Shown: positions 21,302 through 30,079 of the stretch, in pieces
Position numbering within the stretch: position 1 is the first letter of the stretch
How the letters are laid out: every line of letters begins with the position of its first letter
Assembly: GCA_021628825.1 (NCBI GenBank)
Contig: JAJXRY010000001.1
Location: 1,116,001 to 1,180,000 of the forward strand
Reading direction: 5' to 3'
Source: Lachnospiraceae bacterium
GTDB lineage: Bacteria; Bacillota; Clostridia; Lachnospirales; Lachnospiraceae
DNA: 64,000 bases
Made by a program: the position numbers and the translations under genes
The notes under the pieces: model-generated
What the model was told of the DNA's origin: nothing
The model's database searches: none
Seen by the model: only the letters and a program-made list of their open reading frames with translations

Positions 21302-22588
21302 TTATTTTGCCTTGGCATTGTTTACAACAAACTCTGCTGCCTTCTTAACAGCGATATCTTCCTTGATGCCCTTGACACTCTTTTCAGGAAGCATTTCCTT
21401 AATCTTGTCAGGCTCCATCTGGTAAACCTCTGCCATTGTCTTAATTTCTTCTTCGTAATCTTCTTCGGTTGCTTCAATTCCTTCCTTAGCTGCAACTGCT
21501 TCTAATACAAGTCTGGACTTGATTCTGGTTTCTGCCTGAGGCTTTACCTGTTCCATCATCTTGTCTAAAGTAGCGCCTGTGAACTGGAAGTACTGCTCCA
21601 TGGACAATCCCTGCATCTGCATTCTCTGTGCAAATTCATCGATCATCTGCTTCTGCTGGGTCGTAACCATAGCTTCCGGAATATCCATATCGGAATCTGC
21701 AATAATTGCATCGATTACTGCTGCTTCCTTAGCTTCTCTTGCTGCCTTTTCCTTCTCGATGGTTAAGGTTTCCTTAACGTCCTTCTTATATTCCTCTAAG
21801 GTATCGAATTCGGAAACTTCACTTGCAAATTCATCATCCAGTGCAGGAAGTTCCTTTTCCTTGATTTCTTTAATGGTACATTTGAATACCGCTGCCTTGC
21901 CCTTTAATTCTTCTGCCTGATAATCTTCCGGGAAAGTAACGTTTACTTCTACTTCCTTGCCGATCTCAGCGCCTACAAGCTGCTCCTCAAATCCGGGAAT
22001 AAATGCGCCGGAACCGATGGTTAACGGATAATTCTCGCCCTTACCACCGTCAAAAGCAACACCATCTACAAATCCTTCAAAATCAAGAACGGTCATATCG
22101 CCATCCTTAACCGGTCTGTCGGTCACTTCGATGGTTCTTGCATTGTTTTCTCTTTCCTTCTCGATCTTTGCATCAACTTCTTCATCGGTAACGGTAACTT
22201 CGGTAGCTTCTACCTTGACACCCTTATACTTGCCAAGCTTTACTTCCGGCTTTAATGCAACCGTTGCAGTAAAGATGAAGGACTTGCCCTTCTCGATCTG
22301 GGTAACATCAATTTCAGGAGAAGAAACAATGTCTTCTTCACATTCATCAAGTGCCTTGCTGTATGCATCAGGAATTAATGCATTGGCAGCGTCTTCATAG
22401 AAGATCTCCGGACCATACATCTTCTCTACCATCTGGCGCGGTACTTTTCCCTTACGAAAACCAGGTACACTGATTTTATTCTTATTCTTAAGGAAAGCAT
22501 CCTCTAATGCCTTCTCAAATTCTGCTGCAGAAACTTCAATTGTAAGCTTCGCCATGTTCTTTTCTAATTTCTCTACCTGTACGCTCAT
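21302..22588 (-). CDS. tig: Trigger factor, ribosome-associated chaperone
   Basis: About 428 residues, unbroken. The start at MSVQVEKLEKN is chosen because GGAGG lies 10 bases upstream; a TTG three codons earlier has none. The ribosome-binding signature is GFRKGKVPRQMVEK. The central FKBP-type prolyl isomerase domain includes DFEGFVDGVAFDGGKGENYP and GSGAFIPGFEEQLVG. The C-terminal chaperone arm is helical and charged. Binds nascent chains at the exit tunnel. First gene of the tig-clpP-clpX-lon-engB run. Confidence 0.96.
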   Translation of the reverse strand: MSVQVEKLEKNMAKLTIEVSAAEFEKALEDAFLKNKNKISVPGFRKGKVPRQMVEKMYGPEIFYEDAANALIPDAYSKALDECEEDIVSSPEIDVTQIEKGKSFIFTATVALKPEVKLGKYKGVKVEATEVTVTDEEVDAKIEKERENNARTIEVTDRPVKDGDMTVLDFEGFVDGVAFDGGKGENYPLTIGSGAFIPGFEEQLVGAEIGKEVEVNVTFPEDYQAEELKGKAAVFKCTIKEIKEKELPALDDEFASEVSEFDTLEEYKKDVKETLTIEKEKAAREAKEAAVIDAIIADSDMDIPEAMVTTQQKQMIDEFAQRMQMQGLSMEQYFQFTGATLDKMMEQVKPQAETRIKSRLVLEAVAAKEGIEATEEDYEEEIKTMAEVYQMEPDKIKEMLPEKSVKGIKEDIAVKKAAEFVVNNAKAK

Positions 22589-22711
22589 CTTGTACAAACC
22601 TCCTTAATACGTCCTGTGCATACTCACAGTCATTGTAGGATTATAGCATAAACGCGCTGAAATGACTAGCTATTTTTTTCTGAATTTGTATTATAATCTT
22701 TGGAAAATCAC

Positions 22712-22762
22712 CTGCAAAGAGAGTCTCTTTTTCCCAAAGTGGAATTATTTCTGTCTTTGCAG
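22712..22762 (+). promoter_or_regulatory. Leader stem-loop upstream of the TM1266/ECF pair
   Basis: A TATAAT hexamer lies at 22692-22697. About 15 bases on, CTGCAAAGA (22712-22720) pairs with TCTTTGCAG (22754-22762), enclosing a 33-nt loop that has its own short complementary stretches. This may be a structured 5' leader. It does not match a riboswitch class I can name. Confidence 0.35.
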
Positions 22763-22823
22763 CCCACAATATTCTGAGCCGAAGGAATTCCTGACGTAAA
22801 GTAAAACAAGGAGAACTCATTCT

Positions 22824-23081
22824 ATGGAAATCCGTGAAGAGAAAGCCGCCATCATTGGTATTTTTTTATTAAGGATTTTTAACGCAGTTCCGAAGGTAAA
22901 CGGGATCTTACACGATTATGCCGAAGACATTATTGGCAGAATCGGCATTCCCTGCCGCGACAAGGATCTGCATGTCATTTCCATCATCCTAAGTACCACT
23001 CCCGACAGGATCAGTGCGCTTTCCGGCAAGCTTGGACGAATTGAAGGGATCACGGCAAAGGCCATGCAGGCGAATCTATAG
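22824..23081 (+). CDS. TM1266-type iron-only hydrogenase system regulator
   Basis: 85 residues with the family pattern: a short strand, then VPKVNGILHDYAEDIIGRIG, then IPCRDKDLHVISIILSTTPD and ISALSGKLGRIEGI. The fold is ACT/NikR C-domain-like. Members are found beside [FeFe]-hydrogenase genes and are called putative regulators; biochemistry is not established. The stretch IIGIFLLRIFNAVPK probably contains two extra T's in T runs; correcting them gives IIGIFIKDFNAVPK, closer to relatives. Thirteen bases separate it from the ECF gene, which has its own AGGAGG, so the two form an operon. Confidence 0.78.
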   Translation: MEIREEKAAIIGIFLLRIFNAVPKVNGILHDYAEDIIGRIGIPCRDKDLHVISIILSTTPDRISALSGKLGRIEGITAKAMQANL

Positions 23082-23093
23082 GAGGATCTCATT

Positions 23094-23660
23094 ATGAAAA
23101 TCACAACCAAACAATTAGTGCAGACCGCACTGCTTCTCACCATCTGTATTGTCAGCCAGTACTTCAAGAACCTGTCTGTGTACATCACCGGACCGATCGT
23201 GAATCTCACCATTATTCTGGCTGTTTTGTCCGTCGGATTATGGAGTGGATTACTGTTAAGCATTATCGCCCCGGTAACCGCATTTTTCTTCACCGGCTCT
23301 CCGATTATGGCAGCCATTCCGCTGATGTTTCCCGCTGTTATGGCAGGAAATGCCGTTCTCGCCATCACCGTATGGTATTTTCAGGAAAAAACTTCTTTTA
23401 AGTGGCGTCTCCCTGCCGGCTTAATCGCAGGCTCCGTATTAAAGGCTATTTTCATGGGCGTGGTTATCGTCCTCATTATTCTTCCCATTTTCGGCGATAA
23501 CATTGCTTCAAAGCTCCCGAAACTGGAAGCCTTACCCATGGTTCTTGCCACCGCAAAGGTTACCTTCTCCATCACCCAGCTTACCACCGCCCTGATCGGC
23601 AGTGCCTTAGCATATGTGATCTGGATGCTGCTGAAGAAGTATTTGATAGCAGAGAATTAA
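23094..23660 (+). CDS. ECF transporter S component, substrate unknown
   Basis: 188 residues, five to six hydrophobic helices, start behind AGGAGG. The N-terminal helix ends ICIVSQYFKNLSVYITGPI, and LTIILAVLSVGLWSGLLLS with FPAVMAGNAVLAI are characteristic of S-components that capture vitamins or metals and dock with a shared EcfAA'T module encoded elsewhere. Pairing with a TM1266-type regulator hints at a role in hydrogenase cofactor supply (metal or vitamin), but this is inference only. Confidence 0.72.
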   Translation: MKITTKQLVQTALLLTICIVSQYFKNLSVYITGPIVNLTIILAVLSVGLWSGLLLSIIAPVTAFFFTGSPIMAAIPLMFPAVMAGNAVLAITVWYFQEKTSFKWRLPAGLIAGSVLKAIFMGVVIVLIILPIFGDNIASKLPKLEALPMVLATAKVTFSITQLTTALIGSALAYVIWMLLKKYLIAEN

Positions 23661-23770
23661 GGAGCAGGAATTAAAGGATTAAAATTATGGAATTAAAAAA
23701 ATTAGCAATTAAGAGCTAATCGTTAAAATTGGAATTATATTTTTATTTTTAGGATAGGTAAAAACGAGTT

Positions 23771-23798
23771 CCCGGCAGAATACGTGGTGTCTGCCGGG
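23771..23798. terminator. Hairpin between convergent genes
   Basis: Stem CCCGGCAGA (23771-23779) / TCTGCCGGG (23790-23798) with a 10-nt loop, between the rightward ECF gene and the leftward zinc-ribbon gene. A T-rich stretch lies on both sides, so it can act as a bidirectional terminator. Confidence 0.7.
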
Positions 23799-23803
23799 AG
23801 AAT

Positions 23804-24018
23804 TTATTTCATCCATATGGTATTCTCATCCTCAATCACTTCATACTCACTTAAGTCTTCCCAGTCTTCCAAATTTCCCACTCTCCTAAGATAATTATGC
23901 CCTCCATCCACTGCTACGGATCCGCATTTACAGGATCTAAAATCATGAACTGATTTACTCTCTATGATGTCACCGCACTTTCTACATCTGATTTTTATTA
24001 ACTGTTATTTTTATTCAT
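23804..24018 (-). CDS. Small zinc-ribbon protein, missed because of a frameshift
   Basis: About 71 residues. It reads KIRCRKCGDIIESKSVHD, then SCKCGSVAVDGGHNYLRR, then an acidic tail ending ENTIWMK. Two CxxC/CxC pairs form a probable zinc ribbon. The pattern matches small Firmicutes proteins annotated as a domain of unknown function (I think DUF7695, not certain). The ATG at 24018 has GGAGG nine bases upstream and reaches the reading frame after insertion of one A in the AATAAC stretch near 24006. Function unknown; such genes are common in accessory regions. Confidence 0.6.
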
Positions 24019-24063
24019 GTTATTATCCTCCGTAAATATTAAATTTCATTGACTTTCTTTCAC

Positions 24064-24639
24064 CTATGTACTACTATAAAGGCTAAGAAATGGGTTTCTG
24101 ACTGAGTAAGGTCTTATGACTGGAAAAAGGTTGCTCGTTTCTTTTTTTATATCCATCATATCGTATAAATACATTTTTCCATCTTCTGCATGTCTTACAA
24201 TCATTACAACTTGAAATATATTATATCGTTCTATTTCTCCGCTACTATCAAATACTGGCAATGCAAATCTTGACATATATTTATACCATCCATATTTTGC
24301 ATCCTTACTATGTTTCTTTTTCCAGTTGTCTTTGTGAGCCTTGTGTGTTGCAATCTCAATTATTTCAGGTAATCCCTGTACTGCATTAGCCTTTGCTTTC
24401 GCATTTGCTCCCTTAAGAATCATGGTATAATTTGAATGTGTATATTCATCAGGAAGATCCTTCCCTATATAAACCAAATCTGCCGTCTTCTCTACGGTAT
24501 ATACCTCTCCCACAAACTGTTTCAAATACGCTTCAACATCTGCCCATTCCAGAGAACGTTTCCCTTTAAAAATAACATCTTGAATTAGCACTATCTTATT
24601 TCCAAGGGGATCTGTTACAATATCTACTTTTCTTTGCAA
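24064..24639 (-). CDS. Conserved hypothetical protein in AT-rich patch
   Basis: 191 residues starting with TTG at 24639, preceded by AGGAGGATAT. It reads VDIVTDPLGNKIVLIQDVIF at the start, then KAKANAVQGLPEIIEIATHK, KYGWYKYMSRFALPVF and KMYLYDMMDIKKE. I have seen similar proteins in rumen and gut Clostridia without assigned function. The alternation of strands with a late Tyr-rich strand loosely recalls phage-type barrel nucleases of the BECR/LPD3 kind, a weak inference. No active site can be named. The upstream small gene overlaps it. Confidence 0.5.
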   Translation of the reverse strand: MQRKVDIVTDPLGNKIVLIQDVIFKGKRSLEWADVEAYLKQFVGEVYTVEKTADLVYIGKDLPDEYTHSNYTMILKGANAKAKANAVQGLPEIIEIATHKAHKDNWKKKHSKDAKYGWYKYMSRFALPVFDSSGEIERYNIFQVVMIVRHAEDGKMYLYDMMDIKKETSNLFPVIRPYSVRNPFLSLYSST

Positions 24640-24929
24640 AATATCCTCCTATCCTTATCCCTTTCTCGGGTAATGATAAGAGGATATCACTTGTCAATAA
24701 TAATTTCATTGGACGGTTAGTCCAAAACTGTCTGTGCCACTGTTTCATAGGTTTTGTTTCATACACCAAAGACAGATTCTGGATTACAACATCTTTTTTT
24801 GCCTTATAGCATTCAAAAATATAGTTTGGATTCTCATAATAGACACTGCTATTATAATTATCAATCTTTTGGACTGATAAATGAATTGTATACTTCTATC
24901 AGTGCATCAATAACATCTATTTTTTTCAT
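24596..24929 (-). CDS. Small unknown gene, one frameshift
   Basis: From ATG at 24929 the reading is MKKIDVIDALIEVYNSFISP, then after removal of one T near 24868 it continues DDNYNSSVYYENPNYIFECY and onward through a Trp-rich segment (KQWHRQFWTNRPMKLLL) to a stop at 24596, overlapping the next gene by 44 bases. About 110 residues. The long stop-free continuation with sensible composition suggests a real gene. No family recognised. It may pair with the gene at 24064-24639. Confidence 0.4.
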
Positions 24930-25255
24930 CTTTAACAACCATTTTTAATCAAGCCTTACATCGTATATGGAGACTATCTTTGTATTGTATCTCCTCGCCC
25001 TTCTTTGAGCTTGTTCCTAACAGTACAATAAAAATCCAACACCTAAATCTTTTTGTATTTTTTTACACATAAGAAAATTCAGACAAAAAAATTTCACTTT
25101 AGATATTTGTTCATAGTATTGTGGAAGTATATCACTTTCTCCAATTCCCTTGTTGTGTATCTTCATATTAATTTCTTCTAAACTTTATAAAATTTTTAGT
25201 ATTCAAATAGCACCAGTAAACCTTAACTATTTGTGACATATTTTGTTATAATCTT
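24930..25255. other. AT-rich gap with one tiny open frame
   Basis: 326 bases, strongly AT-rich. The only candidate is a 49-residue minus-strand frame (25166 to 25017) beginning MKIHNKGIGESDILPQYYEQ, with a poor ribosome site and T/A runs that may hide indels. It might be the N-terminal part of the broken small gene at 24596-24929. Otherwise nothing recognisable. Confidence 0.3.
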
Positions 25256-26424
25256 TCAGCTTTTTATAAATTTAATCATATCCGCAAATTCCAACAGTCC
25301 TTTAGAAATTTTTTTCACAAACCAGACCTTCAACCGAGTATTTAATTATACGCACTTCGTTATTTTCGCAATATATAATACTTATCCTCTTAGAAGGAAA
25401 TTCTGCCCAAATGTTGTATAAAAAAATTGAGAACAATGAATGCGACGTTTTTAATCTAGCATCGCTTCCTGACTCGATACTTGCTTCTAAATCTATGATA
25501 ATAGCCTCTTCATTTTCGGCATTTATATCTATATCAGCTAGCTTAAAACCCTGCCCTAAAAAAATGCAGTTCGGAGTTGTCCTATTTTCATAACCTCTCT
25601 ATCACGTACAGTTATTATATCTTTATTTGTATCTACAAACATATCACTATTGTCAAAAAAAGAAATATTCTTCTTGAGATATCTATCGTATTACACGATT
25701 TAATAACTTTTGATGAATATTTATATAATTCATCAAGAGATATTTCAAAAATCATTATCTTTTTTTCCATAAAAAAACATTTGATTTTTCTCTTGGATTT
25801 CATATGTATGGTGATATGCTATATTTCTCCAATCAGAAAGTTTTATGTTATTGGGTAAGGTTTTTAAAATATTCTCAAAGCAGCCTTTGTCTAATATACT
25901 TTGAATAATTACGCCAAAATCTCTCTTTCTTATTGCTTCATAATCTATATTTTTTTCCAAGGGATAGTTCTAAGATAGCATATAATTCTATAATCTCATG
26001 TCTGGTGCTTATTTCTAATACATCCCCTACATGCTTCATAAGTTTATACGTCGCCTCATGTAGATCATCAGAAATCTCCCTAGGAGTGTTAGATTTGACA
26101 GTCCACATTAAGTTTTCTTTTTGTCCCATTAAGTTAGCAGTTGTAAGTATAACATTTTTCACTTCATCCTGAGCGATAGCATATGCCTTTCTATAAGTCG
26201 ATAATACATCAAATACATCTTGTGAAAAAGAAATTATCCGAATTATATATAATAAGATAAGAAAAATCGTCAAAAAAAGGACTCTGCATTGCATTTTTTT
26301 ATTTAATATTAATTTATTTTTCAAAATATGGGGATAAAATTGTTATAACTGCTTCTTTAACTTCATCTGAGTATATCCTTGTTTTTGATATATCTTCTAA
26401 CATTTCATCTACAATAAATCCCAT
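25256..26424 (-). pseudogene. HEPN-like protein with RNxxxH motif, several frameshifts
   Basis: From an ATG at 26424 behind AGAAGGGG the coding frame passes through at least four indels, mostly in A or T runs, to a stop at 25256, about 390 residues. Segments: MGFIVDEMLEDISKTRIYSD; AQDEVKNVILTTANLMGQK; DDLHEATYKLMKHVGDVLEI; SILDKGCFENILKTLPN; then LSDWRNIAYHHTYEI and ISLDELYKYSSKVIKS. WRNIAYHH is the RNxxxH pattern of HEPN ribonucleases, and the following DELYKYSSK helix fits the fold. The C-terminal part (KLADIDINAENEEAIIIDLE) is unrecognised. One frame would make residues after 40 a membrane segment; another gives a hydrophilic sequence there, so topology is open. A defence or toxin role is inferred. 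Confidence 0.5.
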
Positions 26425-26625
26425 AAATACGCCCCTTCTATTTGTTTCATATAATTTAAACACTATGAATTCTATATATTTATATACTATTAAAAAAATT
26501 AATACTGTTCATAGAATATATTATGAAAAAAATTTTTTAATAAAAAGCAATATAAATAGAGAAAGAACAACTTGCTCTGCATATTAGAACCACGTGACTG
26601 TTGCGTGATTTTCCTGGGCAAAACA

Positions 26626-26655
26626 ACGCCCAACTGTATCTCTACAGTTGGGCGT
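26626..26655 (-). terminator. Intrinsic terminator of the SASP gene
   Basis: Perfect 13-bp stem ACGCCCAACTGTA / TACAGTTGGGCGT with loop TCTC, 35 bases beyond the stop of the spore-protein gene on the minus strand, followed by TGTTTTG. Confidence 0.8.
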
Positions 26656-26689
26656 CTTATTTGCTCAGACAGATTCTGCTTTACGCAGG

Positions 26690-26891
26690 TTATTTCATCT
26701 GCTCTTCTTGCTTCTTGATCATTCTACGAACCATCTCACCACCGATAGAACCGGCTTCCTTGGATGTTAAGTCACCATTGTAACCTTCCTTAAGGTTTAC
26801 ACCAAGTTCAGAAGCAACTTCTGTTTTGAAACGATCCAAAGCGGCCTTAGCCCCCAGGAACTTCTGTTCTATTAGTCTTGTTGCTTGCCAT
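26690..26891 (-). CDS. Alpha/beta-type small acid-soluble spore protein
   Basis: 66 residues. It begins MASNKTNRTEVPG and continues ALDRFKTEVASELGVNLKEG, then GDLTSKEAGSIGGEMVRRMI, the signature of alpha/beta-type SASPs. These coat DNA in the dormant spore, protect it from UV and are degraded by the Gpr protease at germination, usually within the TEVA/SELG region seen here. GGAGG lies nine bases before the ATG. One extra G in a GGGGG run (about 26849) breaks the frame. It shows that the host forms spores. Expected to be controlled by a forespore sigma factor (SigG). Confidence 0.9.
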
Positions 26892-26977
26892 TCTTTTCAC
26901 CTCCATTTCGAATTAATCAAGTTTACATAACTATTCGTTATTCTACTCGTCTAACAAAACTCACATGTACACATGCT

Positions 26978-27043
26978 GCGCTTTGCTAAATGGGATAAGC
27001 GTTTTGGCTACGCTTATCCTGAAGATTTCTTCAATCAAAGCGC
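26978..27043. repeat. Nested inverted repeat
   Basis: Outer arms GCGCTTTG (26978-26985) and CAAAGCGC (27036-27043) enclose inner arms GGATAAGCG (26993-27001) and CGCTTATCC (27011-27019). It lies between greA and the spore-protein gene and could be an extended terminator, a structured RNA or a small palindromic repeat. Confidence 0.5.
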
Positions 27044-27107
27044 TTCCGCATCACTTATCTTGTTCATAGTATCTACGACGGAGATAAAATTTTGAATGGA
27101 AGTTTTT

Positions 27108-27618
27108 TTACCTAAAAAAATCTCTTAACTTATGCTCTTCGATGTTCTCGTCTTTTTCAATTTTCCGGACCAGAAGACCATAGCTGTAATCCTTGCTGAC
27201 CTCCACTTCCACACGGTCACCAACCTTGTGCCCCATCAGCGCTTTTTCCAATCGGAGATTCAACGCTGATGAGATTCTCCAGAGAATTTCCACGCATGGT
27301 TGTCACAATCGTATAAGTCTCTTCCGATCCGTCCTCTTCGAATTGAACGGTCACAATGGAGTTCATGCCAATTTCATCTTCTGCTGCATCATCCGGAATA
27401 ATTTCTGCGGTCTTGATCATCCGCTCCAAAAAACGAATCCGGCTTTCATTTTTATTCTTTTCTTTTTTAGCAGCATAATATTCAAAGTTTTCACTTAAAT
27501 CGCCATGTGCTCTTGCTTCCTTGACATCCTCCAGAAGCTTTGGCCGGATCACAAGCTTCCGCTCCTCTATTTCCTTCTGCATGGCATCAATATCTTTTTG
27601 TGTCAACTGATTAAACAT
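27108..27618 (-). CDS. greA: Transcription elongation factor GreA
   Basis: Rescues backtracked RNA polymerase by stimulating transcript cleavage. The N-terminal coiled-coil domain starts MFNQLTQKDIDAMQKEIEER and contains the EARAHGDLSENFEYYAAKKE signature with the acidic tip residues. The C-terminal domain shows ISVESPIGKALMGHKVGDRV. A single indel near 27250 separates the halves. Total about 165 residues, normal for GreA. It lies 18 bp downstream of the DJ-1 gene on the same strand. Confidence 0.93.
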
Positions 27619-27636
27619 AATGATTACTTCTTTCTT

Positions 27637-28186
27637 TTAGTTTACATAACAAATCTTCTTAGCTAATGCATCCGCTGTTTCTTTTCCCTTAAAGAACTCT
27701 ACAATGGCAAGACCGAAATCAACCGACGCTCCCATACCTCTTCCGGTGATGATCTGTCCATCCCGTACAGCGCCCTGTTCTACAATCGTTGCTCCCATCA
27801 ACTGCTCTTCAAATCCCTGGGAAACAGATCGCTTTCTTTCCATTCAGATGTCCACGGTGTCCCAGAATGGAAGGTGCTGCACAGATTGCTGCTACAGCCT
27901 TTCCTTCTTTTACAAAAGCATCGATCTGCTTCATCAACGGCTCAAATGCCTCCAGATTCTTCGTTCCCGGTCCTCCCCCCGGAAGCACCAGCATCTGCAC
28001 CTGTCCAAAGTCCACCTCTTCAAACAGCTTATCCATCTGTACCGGAATCTTATGCGATCCTACTACTGTTCGATCTCCGGTCACCGATACCGTTGTCACA
28101 TCAATATCTGCCCTGCGCATCAGATCCACACAGGTTAATCCCTCGATTTCCTCAAATCCTGTTGCAAAAACATATACTTTGCTCAT
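27637..28186 (-). CDS. DJ-1/PfpI family protein
   Basis: About 183 residues of class I glutamine amidotransferase-like fold. MSKVYVFATGFEEIEGLTCV contains the conserved glutamate; MLVLPGGGPGTKNL and the nucleophile elbow AVAAICAAPSILG with its cysteine are clear. The C-terminus has GRGMGASVDFGLAIVEFF. One frameshift at about 27843. The DJ-1 subgroup includes glyoxalases and deglycase candidates; specific activity unknown. Upstream of greA, likely co-transcribed. Confidence 0.88.
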
Positions 28187-28402
28187 TGCTTTACTTCCTT
28201 TCCATTTTTATATATTTTTAATCTATTTGTAATACTTCAACTATATCCATTCATAAATCTCTTCGTATAATGTTAAAACACATTGTAGCGTATTAGTCCC
28301 GATATTTCAACTATAGGGGCAATAATTCAAACTTAGTTCCACTTTTTCAATATGCCTTGCTCCATTCTTTCATATAACGTAACTACTCTTATACGATCAG
28401 GA

Positions 28403-28422
28403 TGCCACCCTTTCGGGTGGCA
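28403..28422. terminator. Short GC-rich hairpin after the recombinase gene
   Basis: TGCCACCC-TTTC-GGGTGGCA, a perfect 8-bp stem with a tetraloop, 44 bases past the recombinase stop codon. No T run on the minus strand; the plus strand has CTTCTTA. It marks the left edge of the restriction-modification locus. Confidence 0.5.
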
Positions 28423-28465
28423 CCTTCTTATCACCTTTAATCAACGCAAGCCTAATCGTATCTTT

Positions 28466-29399
28466 TTAGTTCAAACCCGAAAGAGAACGCATCACCAGGT
28501 CGATGTCTTTATTTTCAAGTTCCTGAATGATGTGCAAATAGGTTTTCTGCGTAGTTGTCATACTCGAATGTCCAAGTCGGCGGGCAACACTCGCAATGGA
28601 AACGCCCGTAAACAACAGCAAAGAAGCGTGTGTGTGGCGTAATCCATGGACAGAGATAACCGGAATGTTACAGGCTTTGCAATGCCTACTGAGAATGTCG
28701 TTCACTGTCGAATTGTAAACAGTTGAATTGACAAAAATGGGTTTATCTTCAGGAAGGTGTTTCACCAATTCAGAGAACTGAATAACAGTCTGCCAGTCAA
28801 TCTGAATTTTTTTCGCACGGATGACTTGTTCTTTGTAGGCTGAACGCCCCCCTTCCCCTTATAGTCCCAAGTCTTACTGATAGACAGCGTTTGATGGGAA
28901 AAGTCAAAATCCTTTGGAGTAAGTGCCAACGCTTCAGAAAAACGCATCCCTGTCTTTGCAACCAACAAGATAAAAGTAATCCCAATTCACCTTATCCTTC
29001 AAGTCAAGCGAGATTAGTAGCGTATGTAACTCAAACTGATTAAGATACTTAATTTTCTTGGCGACCGGTGTTTTTCCCTTGATGATTGCTTTGCGAGTAG
29101 GATCCCTCTCAATCAAGCCCTCATCAACTGCATCAAGAATAGCTCCTTTAAGCTGATGGTGGAAATCCATCGTTGTTTGGCGCTCATGAAACTCAGCATA
29201 GTCGTTCAATAACTGCTGATAAGCGATCCGGTTCATATCGCAAATTTTTCAGATTCGGGATGAGCTTGACAAGCCATTTTTGAGTCATCAGATACTTGTC
29301 CATCGTTACTTTTCTGATGGCCCCCTTCTTATATACCGTAATCCATTTTGCGTAATATTCATAGAACAAATCTGTGTGTTTGGTCTCTGTTTGCATCAT
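28466..29399 (-). CDS. Tyrosine recombinase associated with hsdS cassettes
   Basis: About 310 residues over three frameshifts (about 29230, 28960, 28790). A SAM-like N-terminal DNA-binding domain (YYAKWITVYKKGAIRKVTMD) is followed by a catalytic domain with the complete set: first arginine in TGMRFSEALAL, HxxR in HGLRHTHASLL, the later histidine in RRLGHSSM and the tyrosine nucleophile in TTQKTYLHI. Recombinases of this type beside type I RM genes shuffle target-recognition domains. It starts directly after the silent hsdS cassette. No other phage genes are near, so a prophage integrase is less likely. Confidence 0.85.
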
Positions 29400-29985
29400 T
29401 TAGAAGTCCTCCATTTCATTAAAATTGGCTTACGCTGATGAAGGGTGATGAGGTGGTCGAGAGACTGAAAATACTTACCAATCTGTGCCTGTTCATTCTC
29501 TGATTTGGGATAAACAATGCCGGTATCCTGTAAAGCGGATTTTGAAATTGCTGTAACCTTAATTCCTTGCATCAGAGGTATCAACTGATTATGATAAGCA
29601 CTGGAATTCAGATAATATCCCAAATATCCTGAAGCAAATTTTTCCACTGGTCTGTATGGAATAGTATGAAGTCCGGACAGGACAACTTCATCGTTCAATC
29701 CTGCTATTTCACTGCATTTTCCAACAGTAGTATCCTCCGCTGTATCAGCAACAATCACATCTCCATTATGCAAGAATGAGGCCTTATATTTAGACATGAC
29801 GCTCTCATCGGTTATCATTGGAAGTTGTTCTTTACTGACATCCAATACTTCTCCAAACTTGATTAGCACGTCACCATAATGAACATTCTTTGCTACACCT
29901 GACTCATTCGATAAGTCGGCTCTGGAAAGTGTATTATTCTGCAAGCTAACCAGTACATCTCCCAACTTACGCTGTTCCCAAGAGA
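29396..29985 (-). pseudogene. Silent hsdS cassette (target-recognition domain A, second copy)
   Basis: Encodes a half specificity subunit from WEQRKLGDVLVSLQNN to SLDHLITLHQRK with no start codon or ribosome site. It is headless and lies behind the hairpin following hsdR. It is about 98-99% identical to the first half of the expressed hsdS (36117-36674); differences are a few substitutions and run-length changes. I read it as a donor cassette for recombination, not as an expressed gene. The last residues run into the recombinase start. Confidence 0.85.
29429..29982 (-). repeat. Long direct repeat, TRD-A copy 1
   Basis: Bounded by the box containing CTTACGCTGATGAAGGGTGA at one end and ACTTACGCTGTTCCCAAG at the other. 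Matches 36117-36674 in the same orientation over about 555 bases with only scattered differences. Confidence 0.9.
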
Positions 29986-29989
29986 AAGT

Positions 29990-30020
29990 AAGAGAGCCAA
30001 GGATACACCTTGGCTCTCTT
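29990..30020. terminator. Hairpin after hsdR
   Basis: 13-bp perfect stem AAGAGAGCCAAGG / CCTTGGCTCTCTT with a 5-nt loop, 60 bases after the hsdR stop. It separates hsdR from the headless hsdS cassette, which supports the cassette being silent. Confidence 0.75.
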
Positions 30021-30079
30021 GTTGAGATTGCATATTTTTTTCACTTTTTGGCTTTTTTTATTAGAGGATGCGGTACTCA

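Noticed and set aside
28466..29399. Prophage or integrative element integrase
   Set aside because: No phage structural, excision or replication genes and no tRNA or att repeat nearby; instead it abuts hsdS cassettes with shared recombination boxes.
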